The position numbers and the translations under genes were made by a program. The notes beneath the pieces are model-generated. The model worked only from the letters and a program-made list of their open reading frames with translations. It searched no databases and was not told the origin of the DNA. Positions 24,965 through 34,489 of a stretch of DNA of 64,000 nucleotides are shown here, piece by piece; within the stretch, counting starts at the first letter, position 1; every line of letters begins with the position of its first letter. The stretch lies in assembly GCF_900111835.1 (NCBI RefSeq), contig NZ_FOJP01000001.1, positions 310,001 to 374,000 of the forward strand. The letters are read 5' to 3'. The DNA is from Metapseudomonas otitidis (GTDB taxonomy: Bacteria; Pseudomonadota; Gammaproteobacteria; Pseudomonadales; Pseudomonadaceae).

Positions 24965-26377
24965 TCAGTGGCCGCCGTCGTCCACCGGGCGGACTGCGCG
25001 GCCACTGTCGGCGGGCAACTGCAGGAAGATCGCCGCCGCCATCAGGGTCAGCACGCCGACGCACAGGTAGGTGGCCTGGAAGGCCTCCAGCACGCTCTGG
25101 GCGTCGGGCTTGCCGAAGCCGCCGAGCAACGCGGCGGCCACGGCGACGCCGAGGCTCATGGACAGCTGCATCACCACCGAGAGCAGGCTGTTGCCGCTGC
25201 TGGCCTGCTGGTCGTCGAGGTCCAGCAGGGTCACGGTGTTCATGGCGGTGAACTGCATCGAGTTGACCGCGCCGAGGGCGGCGAGCTGGGCCAGCAGCAC
25301 CGGGTAGGGCGTGCTGGCGTCCACCAGGGCCAGGCTGGCGATCAGGCCACCGAGCAGGGCGGTGTTGCCCAGCAGCAGGCGGCGGTAGCCGAGGCGGTCC
25401 AGCAGTGGCTTGGCCAGGGGTTTGGCGAGCATGGCCGAGAGCGCCAGGGGGATCAGCGTCATGCCCGCCTGGGCCGGGCTGAAGCCCAGCGCCACCTGCA
25501 GCAGCAACGGGGTGAGGAAGGGCAGGGCGCCGCTGCCCAGGCGCGAGAACAGGTTGCCGAGGATGCCGGCAGCGAAGGTGCGGGTGCGGAACAGCGAGGG
25601 CGGGAACAGCGGCCGCTCGATCTGCATGGCGTGCAGCCAGTAGGCCGCCAGGCAGGCGATGCCGGCGAACAGCAGGAGCATCACCCGTACGTGGGGCAGG
25701 TGCAGTTCGCCCAGGCCTTCCAGGGCGATGGTGATCAGCACCATCGCCGTGCCGAACAGCAGGAAGCCGCGCAGGTCCAGGCGCACCGGGCCGCTGCTGC
25801 GCAGGTCCGGCAGGAAGCGCCCGGCGGCGTAGGCGCCGAGCAGGCCCACCGGCAGGTTGATGAGGAAGATCCAGTGCCAGGTGGCGTATTCCACCAGCCA
25901 GCCGCCAAGGGTCGGGCCGATCAGCGGGCCGAGCAGGCCGGGCAGGGTGACGAAGCTCATGATCCGCACCAGCTCGGTGCGCGGGTAGCTGCGCAGCACC
26001 ATCAGCCGGCCCACGGGCATCATCAATGCGCCGCCCAGGCCTTGCACCACCCGCGCCACCACCAGTTGGCCGAGGGTGGTGGAGAGGGAGCAGAACAGCG
26101 AGCCGAGTGTGAACAGCAGCACCGCCCCGAGGAACACCCGGCGGGTGCCGAAGCGGTCTGCCAGCCAGCCGGAGGCGGGGATCAGCAGGGCCACGGTGAG
26201 CATGTAGGCGATCACCACCGACTGCATGCGCAGCGGGTCCTCGGCGAGGTCGCGGGCCATGGTGGGCAGGGCGGTGTTGAGGATGGTGCCGTCCAGGGCC
26301 TGCATGAAGAAGGCGATGGCCACGAGCCAGGGCAGCAGGCGGGCGGTGCGGGGATCGAGGGGGTGGGAGCCGGGCAT
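24965..26377 (-). CDS. MFS multidrug exporter, DHA2 family (MdtD-like)
   Basis: A 470-aa membrane protein with about 14 helices. Motif A is LADRFGTRRVFL near residue 75. DHA2-type motif C-like GLLGPLIGPTLGGWLVEY lies near residue 146, and the N-terminal AIAFFMQALDGTILNTALPTMA is typical of EmrB/MdtD proteins. It should export drugs or metabolites by proton antiport. The ATG at 26377 has GAGGAT upstream, whereas the longer frame would need a TTG. It is not obviously tied to the choline genes that follow. Confidence 0.87.
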   Translation of the reverse strand: MPGSHPLDPRTARLLPWLVAIAFFMQALDGTILNTALPTMARDLAEDPLRMQSVVIAYMLTVALLIPASGWLADRFGTRRVFLGAVLLFTLGSLFCSLSTTLGQLVVARVVQGLGGALMMPVGRLMVLRSYPRTELVRIMSFVTLPGLLGPLIGPTLGGWLVEYATWHWIFLINLPVGLLGAYAAGRFLPDLRSSGPVRLDLRGFLLFGTAMVLITIALEGLGELHLPHVRVMLLLFAGIACLAAYWLHAMQIERPLFPPSLFRTRTFAAGILGNLFSRLGSGALPFLTPLLLQVALGFSPAQAGMTLIPLALSAMLAKPLAKPLLDRLGYRRLLLGNTALLGGLIASLALVDASTPYPVLLAQLAALGAVNSMQFTAMNTVTLLDLDDQQASSGNSLLSVVMQLSMSLGVAVAAALLGGFGKPDAQSVLEAFQATYLCVGVLTLMAAAIFLQLPADSGRAVRPVDDGGH

Positions 26378-26439
26378 GGGAATCCTCAAGAGGATGACCC
26401 GGGGACTTTAGGCCTGTAGGAGAAGACTGTCATCCGTTG

Positions 26440-26464
26440 CCCGCCACGGCCGTGCCGTGGCGGG
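26440..26464 (-). terminator. Hairpin after betA
   Basis: Perfect 10-bp stem CCCGCCACGG / CCGTGGCGGG with a 5-nt loop, 8 nt past the betA stop. It lacks a clear U-tract, so it may be a weak terminator or processing stop. Confidence 0.55.
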
Positions 26465-26472
26465 CGTCGGGG

Positions 26473-28158
26473 TCAGCTGGCCTTGCGCTGCGGCTCGGTG
26501 CGCACGGGGGCGTCGCCGGCCACGTAGTACGCGGCGGTGCTGCGTGGCAGCGGTTGGCGACCGCGGATTTTGTCGGCGATCTTCTCGGCCATCATGATGG
26601 TGGTGGCGTTGAGGTTGCCGGTGATGATCTCCGGCATGATCGACGCGTCCACCACCCGCAGGCCTTCCATGCCGTGCACGCGGCCCTGGCCATCCACCAC
26701 CGCCATGTCGTCGGTGCCCATCTTGCAGGAGCAGGAGGGGTGGAACGCGGTTTCGGCGTGGTTGCGGATGAATTCGTCCAGCTCGGCATCGGTCTGCTTG
26801 TCCGCGCCCGGGCTCAGCTCGCGCCCGCGATAGGGGTCGAGGGCCGGCTGGGCCATGATCTCGCGGGTGATGCGGATGCCGTCGCGGAACTCCTGCCAGT
26901 CCTGCTCGTGGGACATGTAGTTGAACAGGATGCTCGGGTGCTGGCGCGGGTCGCGGGACTTCACGTGGATGCGGCCGCGGCTCGGCGAGCGCATGGAGCC
27001 CATGTGCGCCTGGAAGCCGTGCTCCTGCACGCCCTTGCTGCCGTTGTAGTTAATCGCCACCGGCAGGAAGTGGTACTGGATGTTGGGCCAGGCGAACTCG
27101 GGGCGGGTGCGGATGAAGCCACCGGCCTCGAACTGGTTGCTGGCGCCCAGGCCCTTGCCGAGGAACAGCCATTGGGCACCGATGGCCGGCTGGTTCCACC
27201 ACTTGGTGGCCGGGTAGATGGAGACCGGCTCCTTGCAGGCGTACTGCAGGTACAGCTCGAGGTGGTCCTGCAGGTTGGCACCGACGCCGGGCAGGTCATG
27301 CACCACCGGGATGTCGAGGCCGCGCAGCAGGTCGCTGGGACCGACGCCGGAGCGTTGCAGCAGTTGCGGCGAGGCGATGGCGCCGCTGCAGACGATCACT
27401 TCACGGCGGGCGTGGGCGGTGATGCGCTGGTCGCTGTCGCCCTTGAGGTAGTCGACGCCGATGGCGCGCTTGCCGCTGAACAGCACGCGGTCGGTCAGGG
27501 CGTGGGTGACGATGGTCAGGTTCGGGCGGTTGCGCGCCTGGTCCAGGTAGCCACGGCCGGTGGCGGCACGGCGGCCTTCCGGGGTGACGGTGCGGTCCAT
27601 GGGGCCGAAGCCTTCCTGCTGGTAGCCGTTGAGGTCATCGGTACGCGGGTAGCCGGCCTGCACGCCGGCCTCGACCATGGCGTGGAACAGCGGGTTGTTG
27701 CCGTTCTTCGGCGTGGTGACGCTCACCGGGCCGTCGCCGCCGTGGTAGTCGTTGGGGCCGATGTCGCGGGTCTCGGCCTTGCGGAAGTAGGGCAGGCAGT
27801 CGAGGTAGGTCCAGTCTTCCAGGCCCGGGGCCTTGGCCCAGCTGTCGAAGTCCAGGGCGTTGCCGCGGATGTAGCACATGCCGTTGATCAGCGAGGAACC
27901 GCCCAGGCCCTTGCCGCGCCCGCATTCCATACGGCGGTTGTTCATGTAGGGCTCGGGGTCGGTCTCGTAGGCCCAGTTGTAGCGGCGGCCCTGCAGCGGG
28001 TAGGCGAGGGCGGCGGGCATCTGGGTGCGGAAGTCGAAGCGGTAATCGGGGCCGCCGGCTTCCAGCAGCAGGACGCTGACGTCGGCGTCTTCGGTCAGGC
28101 GGGTGGCCAGTACGTTACCGGCCGAGCCGGCACCGACGATGATGTAGTCGAATTCCAT
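26473..28158 (-). CDS. betA: Choline dehydrogenase BetA
   Basis: Membrane-associated FAD enzyme (GMC family) that oxidises choline to betaine aldehyde. The 561-aa length is usual. Seen: Rossmann [19 protein letters not shown] at the N terminus, GMC signature 1 [20 protein letters not shown] near residue 80, signature 2 [16 protein letters not shown] near residue 255, and the active-site His in [11 protein letters not shown] near residue 466. It is last in the betB-betA pair, 101 nt after betB. Expected repression is by BetI. Confidence 0.97.
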   Translation of the reverse strand: MEFDYIIVGAGSAGNVLATRLTEDADVSVLLLEAGGPDYRFDFRTQMPAALAYPLQGRRYNWAYETDPEPYMNNRRMECGRGKGLGGSSLINGMCYIRGNALDFDSWAKAPGLEDWTYLDCLPYFRKAETRDIGPNDYHGGDGPVSVTTPKNGNNPLFHAMVEAGVQAGYPRTDDLNGYQQEGFGPMDRTVTPEGRRAATGRGYLDQARNRPNLTIVTHALTDRVLFSGKRAIGVDYLKGDSDQRITAHARREVIVCSGAIASPQLLQRSGVGPSDLLRGLDIPVVHDLPGVGANLQDHLELYLQYACKEPVSIYPATKWWNQPAIGAQWLFLGKGLGASNQFEAGGFIRTRPEFAWPNIQYHFLPVAINYNGSKGVQEHGFQAHMGSMRSPSRGRIHVKSRDPRQHPSILFNYMSHEQDWQEFRDGIRITREIMAQPALDPYRGRELSPGADKQTDAELDEFIRNHAETAFHPSCSCKMGTDDMAVVDGQGRVHGMEGLRVVDASIMPEIITGNLNATTIMMAEKIADKIRGRQPLPRSTAAYYVAGDAPVRTEPQRKAS

Positions 28159-28259
28159 GGGTCATCCTCCGGATGGGCTGCGGGCTACAAGCGCCGGGCC
28201 GCACCGTGTGCGGCGCGCGGGCTTGCAGCCGAGTCGCTTGAGGCTTGCGGGGGCTGGGC

Positions 28260-29732
28260 TCAGAACACCGAGGCGTAGTCGCCGAGCTCCACCTGCACGG
28301 ACTTGATGCGGGTGTAGTGGGCCAGGGTGGTGATGCCGTTCTCGCGGCCGACGCCGGATTGCTTGTAGCCACCCACCGGCATTTCGGCGGGGGACTCGCC
28401 CCAGGTGTTGATCCAGCAGATGCCGGCTTCCAGCTTGTGGATCACGCGGTGGGCGCGGGCCAGGTCGCGGGTGACGACGCCGGCGGCCAGGCCGTAGTCG
28501 GTGTCGTTGGCGCGGCGGATCACTTCGTCTTCGGTCTCGTAGGTGAGGATGCTCATCACCGGGCCGAAGATTTCCTCGCGGACGATGGTCATGTCGTCGG
28601 TGCAGTCGGCGAACACGGTGGCGGCCACATAGGCGCCCTTGGCGAACTCGCCTTCGGTCACGCGCTCACCGCCGATCACCAGGCGCGCGCCTTCCTTGCG
28701 GCCGGCCTCGATGTAGCCGAGCACGCTTTCCATGTGGGCGAAGCTGGTCAGCGGGCCGAAGTTGGTGCTGGCCTGCTCCGGGTTGCCCAGGCGGATGCGC
28801 TTGACGCGCTCGACCACCTTGGCTTCGAAGGCTGCAGCCAGGGACTTGGGCACGAACACGCGGGTGCCGTTGGTGCAGACCTGGCCGGAGCTGAAGAAGT
28901 TGGCCATGACGGCGATGTCGGCGGCGCGGTCGAGGTCAGCGTCGTCGAAGATGATCAGCGGCGACTTGCCGCCCAGTTCCATGGTCACTTCCTTCAGCGA
29001 GGAGCTGGAGGCGCTGGCCATGACCTTCTTGCCGGTGGCGGTGCCGCCGGTGAAGGAGATCTTCTCGATCAGCGGGTGCTCGGTCAGCCACTGGCCGACT
29101 TCACGGCCACTGCCGGTGAGCACGTTGAACACGCCGTCCGGCACGCCGGCTTCGGTGTAGATCTCGGCCAGCTTGAGGGCGGTCAGCGGGGTGACTTCGC
29201 TGGGCTTGAAGATCATGGCGTTGCCGGCGGCCAGGGCCGGGGCGGATTTCCACATGGCGATCTGGATCGGGTAGTTCCAGGCACCGATGCCGGCGACCAC
29301 GCCGAGCGGCTCGCGGCGGGTATATACGAAGCTGGTCTCGCGCAGGGGGATCTGCTCGCCCTCCAGGGCGGGGATCAGGCCGGCGTAGTACTCGATCACG
29401 TCGGCGCCGGTGACGATGTCCACCGCCTGGGTCTCGGCCAGGGGCTTGCCGGTGTCGAGGGTTTCCAGCGCGGCCAGCTCATCGTTGCGCTCGCGGAGGA
29501 TGTCCACGGCACGGCGCAGGATGCGCGAGCGCTGCATGGCGGTCATGGCGGCCCAGACCTTCTGGCCCTCGACGGCGCTGGCGACGGCGCGCTCGACGTC
29601 GTCCTTGCTGGCGCGCTGGACGTTGGCCAGGACTTCGCCATTGGCGGGGTTGATGGTCTCGAAGGTGGCGCCGCTGGTGGCTTCGACGTAGCGACCGCCG
29701 ATGTAGAGCTTCTGTTCTTCGAATCGGGCCAT
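28260..29732 (-). CDS. betB: Betaine aldehyde dehydrogenase BetB
   Basis: NAD(P)-dependent oxidation of betaine aldehyde to glycine betaine. The 490-aa aldehyde dehydrogenase has the catalytic Glu in [12 protein letters not shown] (about residue 252) and nucleophilic Cys in [14 protein letters not shown] (about residue 286). The start at 29732 ([13 protein letters not shown]) matches the family; an upstream ATG adds 26 non-homologous residues. It is divergent from betT, with a 12-bp palindrome between at 29854. Confidence 0.97.
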   Translation of the reverse strand: MARFEEQKLYIGGRYVEATSGATFETINPANGEVLANVQRASKDDVERAVASAVEGQKVWAAMTAMQRSRILRRAVDILRERNDELAALETLDTGKPLAETQAVDIVTGADVIEYYAGLIPALEGEQIPLRETSFVYTRREPLGVVAGIGAWNYPIQIAMWKSAPALAAGNAMIFKPSEVTPLTALKLAEIYTEAGVPDGVFNVLTGSGREVGQWLTEHPLIEKISFTGGTATGKKVMASASSSSLKEVTMELGGKSPLIIFDDADLDRAADIAVMANFFSSGQVCTNGTRVFVPKSLAAAFEAKVVERVKRIRLGNPEQASTNFGPLTSFAHMESVLGYIEAGRKEGARLVIGGERVTEGEFAKGAYVAATVFADCTDDMTIVREEIFGPVMSILTYETEDEVIRRANDTDYGLAAGVVTRDLARAHRVIHKLEAGICWINTWGESPAEMPVGGYKQSGVGRENGITTLAHYTRIKSVQVELGDYASVF

Positions 29733-29853
29733 GGGGATCGTCCTCTCAGGTCTCGTTACGCAAGGCGGGGTGCCTTTGTGCACCCCTTTCTCGTGATTCC
29801 AGGACGGCAAAGGGCCGCCCGATCAGGGTGAAAACGAGCCTACTTTATTTTTA

Positions 29854-29865
29854 TTGAACGTTCAA
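29854..29865. promoter_or_regulatory. Candidate BetI operator between betB and betT
   Basis: Perfect palindrome TTGAACGTTCAA embedded in an AT-rich stretch (TTTTTATTGAACGTTCAAAC), 122 bp upstream of betB and 173 bp upstream of betT. TetR-type symmetry. The preceding TTTTTATTGAAC word is repeated upstream of gbdR at 40109-40120. Confidence 0.6.
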
Positions 29866-30038
29866 ACAACAAAGAATAAGCTGCGCGTCATGGACCGATG
29901 TGCGGCAGTTCGCCGCACCCTGTCCAGGCCGCAATGCAGAGGCTTCGCCGGGGTTCATGAGCGGGTCGGGCAGGGCGGCGCGGGTCTGTGGTTGCGCCGA
30001 CAGGCGCGTGCCTTAACTGCCTTGGAGCTCTGCTGTCC

Positions 30039-31631
30039 ATGAGTACCGCCTCTTCCCACCACGGCCACGGCGTGCAGCCGCGGCTGAATCCCGTGGTGTT
30101 CTTCGGATCGACGGCGTCGATCCTGCTGCTCACCCTCGTGCTGATCCTCTTCCCCGAACAGGCCGGCCTCTGGCTCGGCAAGGCCCAGGCCTGGCTGTCC
30201 CGCAGCTTCGGCTGGTACTACATGCTGGCGATCGGTGCCTACCTGTTTTTCGTCCTCTACGTGGCCTTCTCCCGCTACGGCAACCTGCGCCTGGGGGCGG
30301 ACGGCGAGCGTCCGGACTTCAGCTACGGCGCCTGGGCGGGGATGCTGTTCTCCTCGGGCATCGGTATCTCGCTGCTGTACTTCGCGGCGTCCGAGCCGCT
30401 GGATCACCTCTACAACCCGCCGGAAGGCGAGCCCGGTACCCAGCACGCCGCACGCCAGGCGCTGCAGCTGACCTTCCTCCACTGGGGTGTGCACGGCTGG
30501 GCGATCTATGCGCTGGTGGGCCTGGCCGTCGGCTACTTCGCCTACCGCCACAACCAGCCGCTGGCATTGCGCTCGGCGCTCTACCCGCTGTTCGGCGAAC
30601 GCCTGATGAAGGGGTCGGTGGGCAATGCGGTGGACTGCTTCGGCATCTTCGTCACCCTGCTGGGCCTGGTGACCAACCTGGGCATCGGCTCGCTGCAGGT
30701 CTCCTCCGGCCTGGAGTACCTGTTCGGCTACCCCCACAGCCAGACCGCGCTGCTGGCGGTGATCCTGGTGATGAGCCTGGTGGCGACCCTGGCTGCCGTG
30801 TCGGGCATCGAGAAGGGCATTCGCCGGCTGTCCAACCTGAACATCATCCTGTTCAGCGGCTTGCTGCTGTTCGTGCTGCTGGCGGGCAATACCCTGCACC
30901 TGCTCAACAGCCTGGTGCAGAACCTGGGCGACTACCTCAACGGCCTGGTGCTGAAGACCTTCGACCTCTACGTCTACACCGGCCAGAGCGGCAAGAGCGA
31001 AGCCTGGATGGGCCTGTGGACCCTGTTCTACTGGGCCTGGTGGATCTCCTGGGCGCCCTTCGTCGGCATGTTCATCGCCCGTATCTCCCGTGGCCGTACC
31101 GCCCGTGAGCTGGTGTGCGGGGTGATGCTGATCCCGCTGGGCTTCACCCTGGCCTGGCTGTCGGTGTTCGGCAACAGCGCCCTGGACCTGGTGATGCAGC
31201 AGAACGCCGTGGAGCTGGGCAAGGCCGCGCTGGAGCAGCCGTCCATGTCCATCTACCTGCTGCTGGAGCACTACCCGATGGCCAAGGTGGTGATCGGCCT
31301 GTCCATCTGCGTGGGCTTCGTGCTGTTCCTCACCCCGGCCGACTCCGGCTCGGTGATGCTGGCCAACCTGTCCCGCAAGGGCGGCGAGCTGGACGAGGAC
31401 GCGCCGAACTGGCTGCGCATCTTCTGGTCCGTGGTGATCACCCTGGTGACCATCGGCCTGCTGTTCGCCGGCAACTTCACCGCCATGCAGACGGTGGTGG
31501 TGCTGGCGGGGCTGCCGTTCTCGGTGGTGCTGCTGCTGTACATGTTCGCCCTGCTCAAGGCGATGCGCGCCGACCTCGACGGCGAAGCCCTGGAACGACG
31601 CTCACCGGTGTCGGTGCCCGGCCCGGTCTGA
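30039..31631 (+). CDS. betT: BCCT-family choline transporter, short form
   Basis: A 530-aa secondary transporter of the betaine/choline/carnitine family with 12 predicted helices. The family signature WTLFYWAWWISWAPFVGMF lies near residue 328. Typical BetT proteins are about 650-680 aa with a long cytoplasmic C-terminal tail that senses osmolality. Here the protein ends soon after the last helix, so uptake is probably osmolality-independent or differently regulated. The start at 30039 gives a short cytoplasmic N terminus. The position between betB and betI differs from P. aeruginosa, where betI directly precedes betB. Confidence 0.88.
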   Translation: MSTASSHHGHGVQPRLNPVVFFGSTASILLLTLVLILFPEQAGLWLGKAQAWLSRSFGWYYMLAIGAYLFFVLYVAFSRYGNLRLGADGERPDFSYGAWAGMLFSSGIGISLLYFAASEPLDHLYNPPEGEPGTQHAARQALQLTFLHWGVHGWAIYALVGLAVGYFAYRHNQPLALRSALYPLFGERLMKGSVGNAVDCFGIFVTLLGLVTNLGIGSLQVSSGLEYLFGYPHSQTALLAVILVMSLVATLAAVSGIEKGIRRLSNLNIILFSGLLLFVLLAGNTLHLLNSLVQNLGDYLNGLVLKTFDLYVYTGQSGKSEAWMGLWTLFYWAWWISWAPFVGMFIARISRGRTARELVCGVMLIPLGFTLAWLSVFGNSALDLVMQQNAVELGKAALEQPSMSIYLLLEHYPMAKVVIGLSICVGFVLFLTPADSGSVMLANLSRKGGELDEDAPNWLRIFWSVVITLVTIGLLFAGNFTAMQTVVVLAGLPFSVVLLLYMFALLKAMRADLDGEALERRSPVSVPGPV

Positions 31632-31647
31632 TCGGCCCGCAATACGA

Positions 31648-31677
31648 AACGCCCTGGGGGAAGCCCCGGGGCGTTTT
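31648..31677 (+). terminator. Terminator of betT
   Basis: ACGCCC - loop containing TGGGGGAAGCCCC - GGGGCGT followed by TTTT, 17 nt after the betT stop. It is a classic GC stem with U-tract and lies between the convergent betT and betI genes. Confidence 0.85.
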
Positions 31678-31722
31678 TGTTTCAGGCGGGTAGCGCGTCG
31701 TTGGGTAGCGCGGGAAACGGGG

Positions 31723-32313
31723 TCAGCGGGCGGCCTTGGCCAGTTGCTGGTCCAGGTAGTCGTAGGCGATGTGCAGGGACTGCCGCGTGTCGACGTCGCC
31801 GGAGAGGGCGCTGCGCAGCCACAACCCGTCGATCAGCGCGGCCAGGCCACGGGCGGCCGCACGCGCGGTCTGGACGTCCAGCACCCTGCGCAGCTCGCAG
31901 CACAGGTTGGAATAGAGGCGGTGGTCGTTGACCCGCTGCAGGCGACGCAGGGAGGGGTGGTGCATGCTGGCGGCCCAGAAGGCCAGCCAGGTCTTCATGG
32001 CCGGGCCGTTGACCTGGCTGTCGTCGAAGTTGCCCTCGATGATCGCCCGCAGGTGGGCGCGCGGGCTGCCGTCCACCAGGGCGGCACGGCGCTCGCGCAC
32101 GGCGGTGCTGAGGGCCTGCATCAGGTGGCGCATGGTGGCCTCGAGCAGGCCGTTCTTGTCCTTGAAGTAGTGGCTGATGATGCCGTTGGAAACACCGGCG
32201 AGGCGCGCGATGTAGGCGATGCTGGCGTCGGCCATGCCGACCTTGTCGACGGCCTCGAGGGTGGCATGGATCAGTTGCGAGCGGCGGATCGGCTGCATTC
32301 CGACCTTGGGCAT
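31723..32313 (-). CDS. betI: TetR-family repressor BetI
   Basis: A 196-aa choline-responsive repressor. The N-terminal helix-turn-helix (residues about 10-55) reads [17 protein letters not shown]...[23 protein letters not shown], as in characterised BetI. The C-terminal ligand domain includes [22 protein letters not shown]. It should repress betBA and its own gene until choline is present. A 14-bp palindrome at 32373-32386 lies about 60 bp upstream. It is monocistronic here and separated from betB by betT. Confidence 0.95.
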   Translation of the reverse strand: MPKVGMQPIRRSQLIHATLEAVDKVGMADASIAYIARLAGVSNGIISHYFKDKNGLLEATMRHLMQALSTAVRERRAALVDGSPRAHLRAIIEGNFDDSQVNGPAMKTWLAFWAASMHHPSLRRLQRVNDHRLYSNLCCELRRVLDVQTARAAARGLAALIDGLWLRSALSGDVDTRQSLHIAYDYLDQQLAKAAR

Positions 32314-32370
32314 CGGGGATTTCCACCATTTTGTGTGGGTATCGGGAAGGCGGAGTCTAGGGCGTAATTA

Positions 32371-32386
32371 ATTGATTGATCAATCA
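32371..32386. promoter_or_regulatory. Candidate BetI operator upstream of betI
   Basis: ATTGATTGATCAATCA; positions 32373-32386 are a perfect 14-bp palindrome TGATTGATCAATCA. It is 58 bp upstream of the betI start, in the right place for autoregulation. Confidence 0.62.
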
Positions 32387-32478
32387 GCGTCGTCGTCGCA
32401 GGCGGGAAGGGGCCGAGGTGCCCGGTGATGGGGCGGTTTTGCCCTGCAGGGCATCCAGGCGCTGGGGCACGGCCCATG

Positions 32479-32512
32479 AAAAAGCCCCCGACGGCAGGGC
32501 CGGCGGGGGCTT
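32479..32512 (-). terminator. Terminator of the choVWX-betX transcript
   Basis: On the minus strand: AAGCCCCCG - 13-nt loop - CGGGGGCTTTTT, 19 nt past the betX stop. Confidence 0.85.
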
Positions 32513-32530
32513 GGGCGAGCGTGGCGCGGC

Positions 32531-33388
32531 TTACTTCAGCCACTCCTCCACGCGCTGCGGGTTCTTGGCGATCCAGGCCTTGGCGGCCTCTTCCGGCTTG
32601 GCGCCTTCGCGGATGGCCAGCATCACGGCACCGACTTCCTCGCCGCTCCAGGAGAACTTCTTCAGGAAGGCGGTGGCATCGGCGGCCTTGGCTTCCAGGC
32701 CCGGGTTGACCACGGTGTCGACGTGTTCGTCATCGCCGAAGACCTTCTTCGGGTCTTCCAGGAAGCGCAGCTTCCACTTGGCGAACATCCAGTGGGGGAT
32801 CCAGCCGGTCACCACGATGGGCTTCTGGGCTTTCTCGGCGCGGGTCAGGGCGGTGGCCATGGCCGGGCCGGAGCTGGGCATCAGCTTGATGTCCAGGTTG
32901 TATTGCTTGATCGCGTCCTCGGTGCGGCGCATCACGCCGGCACCGGCGTCGATCCCGGTGATCTTGCCGTCGAAATCGGCCTTGTAGGTGTTCAGGTCTT
33001 CGATGGATTTGGCCTGGACGTAGTCCGGCACGATGAGGCCGATCTTGGCCCCTTTGTAGTTGGAGCCGAGGACGACCACCTTGTCCTTGAGCTTCTCGTA
33101 GTACTCGCCGTGGGTGGCCGGCAGCCAGGCCGAAAGGGTGGCATCCAGGTCGCCCCGGGCCACGCCCTGCCACATGATGGCGGGCTCCACCGGCTTGAGG
33201 TCGACGCCGTAGCCGAGCCGTTCCTTGAGGATTTCGCCGGCGACATGGGTGGCGGCGACGCTGTCGTCCCAGCCGTTGACGTAGCCGATCTTCAGGGTGG
33301 GTTTGTCAGCGGCATGGGCCGTACCGAGGCCAAGGGCCAGGGCGGCGATGCCGATGGATTGCAGACACAGGGACTTCAGCTTTCGCAT
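32531..33388 (-). CDS. betX: Glycine betaine-type ABC substrate-binding protein (probable BetX)
   Basis: A 285-aa periplasmic protein. Signal peptide ends ...LGLGTAHA (about residue 27). The mature OpuAC/ProX-like domain begins LKIGYVNGWDDSVAATHVAG. It is last of the choV-choW-choX-betX series and has its own 121-nt spacer with a hairpin. It differs clearly from the three ChoX-like proteins of this window and resembles the betaine-specific BetX that shares the Cbc ABC core in other Pseudomonads. Specificity for betaine is inferred from that comparison. The start at 33388 was chosen for the signal peptide. Confidence 0.78.
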   Translation of the reverse strand: MRKLKSLCLQSIGIAALALGLGTAHAADKPTLKIGYVNGWDDSVAATHVAGEILKERLGYGVDLKPVEPAIMWQGVARGDLDATLSAWLPATHGEYYEKLKDKVVVLGSNYKGAKIGLIVPDYVQAKSIEDLNTYKADFDGKITGIDAGAGVMRRTEDAIKQYNLDIKLMPSSGPAMATALTRAEKAQKPIVVTGWIPHWMFAKWKLRFLEDPKKVFGDDEHVDTVVNPGLEAKAADATAFLKKFSWSGEEVGAVMLAIREGAKPEEAAKAWIAKNPQRVEEWLK

Positions 33389-33472
33389 ACGTATTGCTCC
33401 ATCAGGTGGGATTGGCAGCATTGCTACGTTGGAGGCCTGAACCCGTTCTTGGGCGGGCTTGGCGAGTCCGCG

Positions 33473-33496
33473 CACCGTGGCCGGGCGGCCACGGTG
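33473..33496 (-). other. Hairpin between choX and betX
   Basis: Perfect 10-bp stem CACCGTGGCC / GGCCACGGTG with a 4-nt loop and no U-tract, 14 nt after the choX stop. It may protect the choX message and set relative amounts of the two binding proteins. Confidence 0.6.
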
Positions 33497-33509
33497 GCGG
33501 AAAGGGAAG

Positions 33510-34454
33510 TCAGAGACCGAGGTGCTTCTTGACGGCGGCGGCGCCGTCCTGGCCGTCGAAGGTGGTGACGCCGGCGAGCCACTTGTCGAGCACGGCGGGG
33601 TTGGCTTTGAGCCAGGTGGTGGCGACCTTCATCGGGTCTTCCTTCTTCAGGATGTTCTCCATCAGCTGGCTTTCCATTTCGACGTTGAACTGCAGGTTGT
33701 TCAGCAGCTTGCCGACGTTGCCGCAGCGGGCCTCGTAGTCCGGCGGTACCACGGTGTAGACCTTGGCGGCACCGTAGTCGGGGCCGAACACGTCATCGCC
33801 GCCGGAGAGGTAGGTGATGTCGAACTGGGTGTTCATCGGGTGTGGGGCCCAGCCGAGGAAGACCACCGGCTCCTTCTTCTTGATGGCGCGCTGCACCTGG
33901 ACCAGCATGCCGGCCTCGGAGGACTCGACCATGCGGAAGCTGCCCAGGTCGAACTGGTTGCCCTTGATCATCTTGTCGATCAGCAGGTTGCCGTCGTTAC
34001 CCGGCTCGATGCCGTAGATCTTGCCGCCCAGCTGGTCCTTGAACTTGGCGATGTCCTGGAAGCTCTTCAGGCCGGCTTCGGCCGCGTAGGTGGGCACGGC
34101 CAGGGTGTACTTGGCGCCTTCGAGGTTGGCGGTCGGCAGCACCTTCACGCCGTTGTCCTTGGTGAAGGGCTCGATCACCGCATCCATCGACGGCGCCCAG
34201 TAGCCCAGGAAGACGTCAATCTGCTTGTTCTTCACGCCGGTGAAGGCGATCGGCACCGAGGCCATGATCTTGCGCGGGTTGTAGCCCAGGCCTTCGGTCA
34301 GCACCATGGCCACGCCGGTGGTGGCGGAGATGTCCGCCCAGCCGATTTCCGCGAAACGTACCTGCTTGCAGCTTTCCGGCTCACCGGCCCAGGCGCCTTG
34401 CATCAGCGCACAGGCCAGCAGGCCGACTCCCGCCATTTTCTTCATGTTCTTCAT
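33510..34454 (-). CDS. choX: Choline ABC transporter substrate-binding protein
   Basis: A 314-aa periplasmic OpuAC-type protein (CbcX/ChoX group). Signal peptide ends ...QGAWA (about residue 23). The aromatic ligand-box landmarks of ChoX are recognisable: EIGWADISATT near residue 38, FLGYWAPSMD near residue 84 and FLGWAPHPMN near residue 200. It is encoded directly after the permease gene choW (36-nt gap), with a typical SD (AGGGGAG). The frame is open upstream over choW, but the ATG at 34454 begins the signal sequence. Confidence 0.9.
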   Translation of the reverse strand: MKNMKKMAGVGLLACALMQGAWAGEPESCKQVRFAEIGWADISATTGVAMVLTEGLGYNPRKIMASVPIAFTGVKNKQIDVFLGYWAPSMDAVIEPFTKDNGVKVLPTANLEGAKYTLAVPTYAAEAGLKSFQDIAKFKDQLGGKIYGIEPGNDGNLLIDKMIKGNQFDLGSFRMVESSEAGMLVQVQRAIKKKEPVVFLGWAPHPMNTQFDITYLSGGDDVFGPDYGAAKVYTVVPPDYEARCGNVGKLLNNLQFNVEMESQLMENILKKEDPMKVATTWLKANPAVLDKWLAGVTTFDGQDGAAAVKKHLGL

Positions 34455-34489
34455 CAGCAACTCCCCTGGTACTCGTTTATTGGCGTTTC

